Source: CAMQVM01 sp044433365
Lineage (GTDB): Bacteria; Bacteroidota; Bacteroidia; Bacteroidales; Rikenellaceae
Length of the DNA: 25,326 bases
Assembly (NCBI GenBank): GCA_044433365.1
Contig: JAWXTR010000037.1
Coordinates: forward strand, 1 to 25,326
Direction of reading: 5' to 3'
Shown here: positions 22,510-25,326 of the stretch, piece by piece
How the letters are laid out: the number at the start of each line of letters is the position of its first letter
Position numbering within the stretch: position 1 is the first letter of the stretch
Translations under genes and position numbers: made by a program
Notes under the pieces: generated by a model
What the model saw: only the letters and a program-made list of their open reading frames with translations
Database searches by the model: none
Told to the model about the DNA's origin: nothing

Positions 22510-23499
22510 TTATATTGTACGGATTCCCATCAATTTTCTCACCTCACTTACCGTCTCTCTTGCGCTTTCACGAGCTTTTTCTGCACCTAGTCGCACAACT
22601 TTGCTTAAATATTCATCATTATCTTTAATATCTAAGATTCTTTCACGAATTGGAGCTACGTGTAGGATAATATCCTCAGCAAGTTGCTTTTTAAGGTCGC
22701 CGTAACGAATTTCGCAACTATTATATTTTTCTGTGAAATAGTCGACCGTATCAGAAGTTGAAACAATCTCTAAAAGTGTAAAAATATTTTTTACCTCGTC
22801 GCACATTGGTGAGTTTGGCTCTTTTGGACCTTGGTCGGTAACAGCTTTCATCACTTTTTTACGAATTTGAGCATCTGTATCAATTAAGTAGATACCATTA
22901 CCCTCGCTTTTACCCATTTTACCCGAACCATCAAGACCCGGAACTTTCAACGGCTCAGTGCCGAAGTTGTAAGGCTGAGGCTCTGGAAGATACTCGGTAC
23001 CGTAGATTGTATTAAAACGACGTGCATATTTGCGAGTCATCTCAAGATGTTGAATTTGGTCTTTACCTACAGGAACTTGCGTTGCACGATGAAGCAGAAT
23101 ATCGGCAGCCATCAAAACTGGGTAGGTAAGAAGCCCTGCATTTACATTATCTGAATGTTTACGGATTTTCTCTTTAAAAGATGCTGTACGCTCTAATTCA
23201 CCAATATAAGCGTGCATATTTAGAAGAAGATAAAGCTCTACAACCTCTGGTACATCGCTTTGAACATATATTGAAGCGACCTCTGGATCAAGACCTGCTC
23301 CAAGATACTCCGATAATACGTTTTTAACGTTACCGTGTAGTTGAGTATGATCAGGATGTGTTGTAAGTGAGTGATAATCGGCAATAAAGAAGTAGCAGTT
23401 ATTTTCGTGCTGCATCTTTATGAAGTTTCGGAGTGCTCCGAAATAGTTTCCTAAGTGTAGGTTTCCAGTTGAACGGATTCCGCTAACTACTCTTTCCAT
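22510..23499 (-). CDS. trpS: Tryptophanyl-tRNA synthetase
   Basis: This class I aminoacyl-tRNA synthetase charges tRNA-Trp in the cytosol. The 329-residue protein shows the HIGH-like motif TGNLHLGNYFG (11-21) and FIADYHSLTTHPD (38-50). It also has the tryptophan-binding DNVNAGLLTYPVLMAADILLH (about 117-137), VGKDQIQHLEMTR and the KMSKS-like KMGKSEGN (194-201). Length is that of bacterial TrpRS. It has its own promoter 26 bases upstream, and no leader peptide or T-box was seen. It lies upstream of the DUF177 promoter. Confidence 0.97.
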   Translation of the reverse strand: MERVVSGIRSTGNLHLGNYFGALRNFIKMQHENNCYFFIADYHSLTTHPDHTQLHGNVKNVLSEYLGAGLDPEVASIYVQSDVPEVVELYLLLNMHAYIGELERTASFKEKIRKHSDNVNAGLLTYPVLMAADILLHRATQVPVGKDQIQHLEMTRKYARRFNTIYGTEYLPEPQPYNFGTEPLKVPGLDGSGKMGKSEGNGIYLIDTDAQIRKKVMKAVTDQGPKEPNSPMCDEVKNIFTLLEIVSTSDTVDYFTEKYNSCEIRYGDLKKQLAEDIILHVAPIRERILDIKDNDEYLSKVVRLGAEKARESARETVSEVRKLMGIRTI

Positions 23500-23524
23500 T
23501 TGAAAAAAATTATATATTTAGCGA

Positions 23525-23555
23525 CAAAGATATAATAAAAATTATAATTTACAAA
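23525..23555 (-). promoter_or_regulatory. Promoter of trpS
   Basis: On the minus strand, TTTG (complement of 23552-23555), 19 bases and TATCTTTG (complement of 23525-23532) match the Bacteroidota consensus exactly. The start codon is 26 bases beyond the -7 element. Confidence 0.75.
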
Positions 23556-23582
23556 TTACAAATTATGAATTATAAAATTAGG

Positions 23583-23627
23583 TAACACTCTGTAGAGATG
23601 TTGGGTCCAACATCTCTAATCGAACAG
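23583..23627. repeat. Repeat C, copy 2 (palindromic 45-mer)
   Basis: The core AGAGATGTTGG-GT-CCAACATCTCT is an 11-bp perfect inverted repeat with outer CTGT/ACAG arms. It is the reverse-oriented partner of 18621-18665 (40 of 45 positions identical). It lies upstream of the trpS promoter. Confidence 0.7.
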
Positions 23628-23653
23628 AGCTTCTCCATAAGGAGAGTTCTAAA

Positions 23654-23813
23654 GGGAACTTCTAAAAATTGAATTTTAACGCTTTTTTATTTTGAGACTT
23701 CATCTTTGAATTTTACAAAATGCACCGTAGGCACCGCTACGCCCACATTTTGCAAAATCCAAATCTAAAACCTCAAAATAAAAAATCGAATAAAACCAAT
23801 TATTAGAACTCCC
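23654..23813. repeat. Repeat B, copy 2 (full 160-bp hairpin element)
   Basis: The left end starts GGGAACTTCTAAAAATTG and the right end finishes CAATTATTAGAACTCCC. The two sides are imperfect inverted copies across almost the whole element, with matching TTTTTTATTTTGAG blocks and TTTGAATTTTACAAAATG facing CATTTTGCAAAATCCAAA. The apex is CGTAG-GCACCG-CTACG (23726-23741). It has no coding potential. It lies between the GH88 stop and trpS, and may act as a transcription-ending structure there, but it looks like a non-autonomous hairpin element. Confidence 0.7.
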
Positions 23814-23856
23814 ATAAAAATCGAAACACCATAATTTATAACTTACAATTTATAAT

Positions 23857-25080
23857 TTAAAATTTAAAACCCCTTTCCCGACGAATCAAAGCCTCAGCAA
23901 AATAATAATCAGCATACGATAGCGGTACAGAGACCTCTGTATCACTTGGGAAACTACCAACACTTTGAGTTGTAACAAAGCCATAATCTCCATCTTTTTT
24001 AGCTAGATAGTTTTTCGATACGCTCTCTAAGATTGTATCAGCTACAACTCTATACTCTTCGCATTTTTCGATATTATAGCCACTTAACTCATAAAGTGCA
24101 GATGCTATCAGTGTAGCAGCCGAAACATCACGAGGTTCATTTGGTATATTTGGAGCGTTGAAATCCCAGTAAGGCACCTTATCAGCAGGTAGATTTGGAT
24201 GTGTTAGGATAAAATTGGCGATATGGTTTGCCTGTACAAGATATTTTTCATCTCCTGTTTCTCGATACATCATTGTGTAGCCATAAAGCCCCCAACCTTG
24301 ACCTCTAGCCCATGCCGAAGAGTTGCTATAACCTTGGTGTGTGATATGTTTTGTCGCTACACCTACAGAATCGTAGTCGACAACATGGTAAGAGCTATAG
24401 TCGGGTCTAAAGTGGTTTTGAATAGTTTTATCGGCATGTTTTTTGGCAATTTCCATATATTTTTGATCGCCAGTTAGTTTTGTAACCTCGCAAAGCATCT
24501 CAAGGTTCATCATATTGTCGATAATAACAGGATAGTTCCACTTATCGGCATTAAAATCCCACGAGCGAATTAACCCTATTTTTTCATCAAAACGAGTAAT
24601 TAGGGAGTTTGCACCCTCGATAAGCACCTCTTTATATTTTGAATCGCCCGTTAGGCGGTAGCCATTACCAAAACTACAGTAGAGCATAAATCCTAAGTCG
24701 TGGGTGTTGGTACGAGTTTTAGCCATTTCGATAGTTGCAGTATATTTGATAGCTTTCTCTTTCCAAATAGGGTCTCCACTATATTCATAGGTGTACCACA
24801 GTAGCCCCGGGAAAAAACCACAAGTCCAATCGTTAGCCCCTACAAGATGAAGCGAACCATTTTTGTTGATTGTTCGCACCACCGACTGAGCAAAAACTCC
24901 CGATTTTAATCTCCCCGACGATTTTAACGCAGTTTGAACGCTATCTATCGAAGAAAATGCCACAGGAAGCTGATTTTCAATAAATTTAAAGTTGTTCTCT
25001 ACAAAACTATCTGTTTGAGAACTACATGCTGCTACTGCTAATAGAGCAGCTACAGAAAGTGATTTTAATACATTCTTCAT
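23857..25080 (-). CDS. GH88 unsaturated glycuronyl hydrolase (lipoprotein)
   Basis: Family 88 enzymes hydrate the 4,5-unsaturated uronic acid left at the end of oligosaccharides by polysaccharide lyases (from glycosaminoglycans, ulvan or gellan-type glycans). The 407-residue protein has a lipoprotein signal with lipobox AVAAC (Cys19). Landmarks are NDWTCGFFPGLLWYTYEYSGD (about 83-103), HDLGFMLYCSFGNGYRLTGD (127-146) with Asp128, and PVIIDNMMNLEML (184-196) with Asp188, the likely catalytic pair. HQGYSNSSAWARGQGWGLYGY (248-268) is also present. Length is normal. No lyase, sulfatase or SusC/SusD gene is in view, so its polysaccharide target is unknown; the locus may continue to the right. Confidence 0.93.
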   Translation of the reverse strand: MKNVLKSLSVAALLAVAACSSQTDSFVENNFKFIENQLPVAFSSIDSVQTALKSSGRLKSGVFAQSVVRTINKNGSLHLVGANDWTCGFFPGLLWYTYEYSGDPIWKEKAIKYTATIEMAKTRTNTHDLGFMLYCSFGNGYRLTGDSKYKEVLIEGANSLITRFDEKIGLIRSWDFNADKWNYPVIIDNMMNLEMLCEVTKLTGDQKYMEIAKKHADKTIQNHFRPDYSSYHVVDYDSVGVATKHITHQGYSNSSAWARGQGWGLYGYTMMYRETGDEKYLVQANHIANFILTHPNLPADKVPYWDFNAPNIPNEPRDVSAATLIASALYELSGYNIEKCEEYRVVADTILESVSKNYLAKKDGDYGFVTTQSVGSFPSDTEVSVPLSYADYYFAEALIRRERGFKF

Positions 25081-25133
25081 AAAAAATTGAGTTATAAGAG
25101 GAGTTCTTAAATTTTATATCTATTTTATCTTTT

Positions 25134-25159
25134 CATGCCAATAAAGGTTTGAAATTTTT
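25134..25159. repeat. Repeat A, isolated terminal repeat
   Basis: CATGCCAATAAAGGTTTGAA plus a few T-rich bases matches the terminal inverted repeat of element A, without the element's interior. It directly abuts repeat B copy 3. It may be a deletion remnant of element A. Confidence 0.55.
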
Positions 25160-25161
25160 AA

Positions 25162-25326
25162 GGGGAGTTCTAAATTCTGGATTTTGAGAGATTTTTTGTT
25201 TTAAGGCTTTAAGTAGTGTAAAACAATTATTGCCATATTCTTAATAGCACTCTTGGAGCGATATTTTTCACTATTAAATCTCAATATAGAACCACTATAT
25301 TTTCGATTCAATAGCAAAAAATCTCA
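25162..25326. repeat. Repeat B, copy 3 (runs off the window)
   Basis: It begins GGGGAGTTCTAAATTCTGG and continues through GAGATTTTTTG (25188-25198 region). The complementary CAAAAAATCTCA appears at the very edge (25315-25326), so the right arm has just begun when the window ends. The interior differs from copy 2. No gene is seen in 25081-25326; a further B-like end (GAGGAGTTCTTAAA) is at about 25099-25112, just upstream of the GH88 start. Confidence 0.5.

Larger units (their letters stand above)
23500..23856. other. Gene-free region between GH88 gene and trpS, with promoter and repeats
   Basis: Left to right it holds the trpS promoter, an AATTATR-like tract (23540-23577), repeat C copy 2, an extra repeat-B end (GGAGAGTTCTAAA at 23641-23653), repeat B copy 2 and a further AT-rich heptamer-like stretch (23832-23868). 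No gene was found. Confidence 0.6.

Overview
The window looks like a low-GC chromosome segment from a member of the Bacteroidota, most likely class Bacteroidia; I cannot name a genus. Four signs point there. Clear promoters match the Bacteroidota form TTTG-N18/19-TAnnTTTG rather than the sigma70 form. Start codons lack Shine-Dalgarno sequences. The secreted proteins are lipoproteins and glycan-active enzymes typical of gut Bacteroidia (GH88, a GxDLY-type SGNH esterase). The ribosomal proteins have the family lengths of that phylum. All 35 protein genes and the one tRNA are on the minus strand, so the map reads right to left.

Reading in the direction of transcription, the right end (25080 to 19143) carries a GH88 unsaturated glycuronyl hydrolase lipoprotein, then trpS with its own promoter. 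Next comes the conserved cluster DUF177 (yceD) - rpmF - plsX - fabH, which couples ribosomal protein L32 to phospholipid and fatty-acid initiation. tRNA-Arg(CCU) follows, ending at a strong terminator-like hairpin. The middle (18596 to 12183) carries a split lysO exporter and then a compact unit smpB - apbE - lipid kinase - cysteine desulfidase family (CyuA-like) - double-domain SGNH hydrolase. That unit ends in a textbook intrinsic terminator.

The left half (11696 to 1) is the merged S10/spc ribosomal-protein operon: rplC, D, W, B, rpsS, rplV, rpsC, rplP, rpmC, rpsQ, rplN, X, E, rpsN, rpsH, rplF, R, rpsE, rpmD, rplO, secY and a truncated map. It starts at rplC with its own promoter and leader. 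rpsJ, fusA, rpsG and rpsL are not upstream. Two large intercistronic gaps interrupt the otherwise tight operon, around rpsH, and one holds a repeat element.

The intergenic DNA is the least ordinary part. I see at least four families of short dispersed repeats: (A) a ~196-bp MITE-like element with terminal inverted repeats, one copy inside the spc operon; (B) hairpin elements with GGGAGTTCTAA ends; (C) a 45-bp element built on an 11-bp-arm palindrome; (D) AATTATR heptamer tracts, one forming a 26-bp perfect inverted repeat. I found no CRISPR array, transposase, phage gene or clearly new multi-gene system. The protein-coding content is largely core housekeeping.
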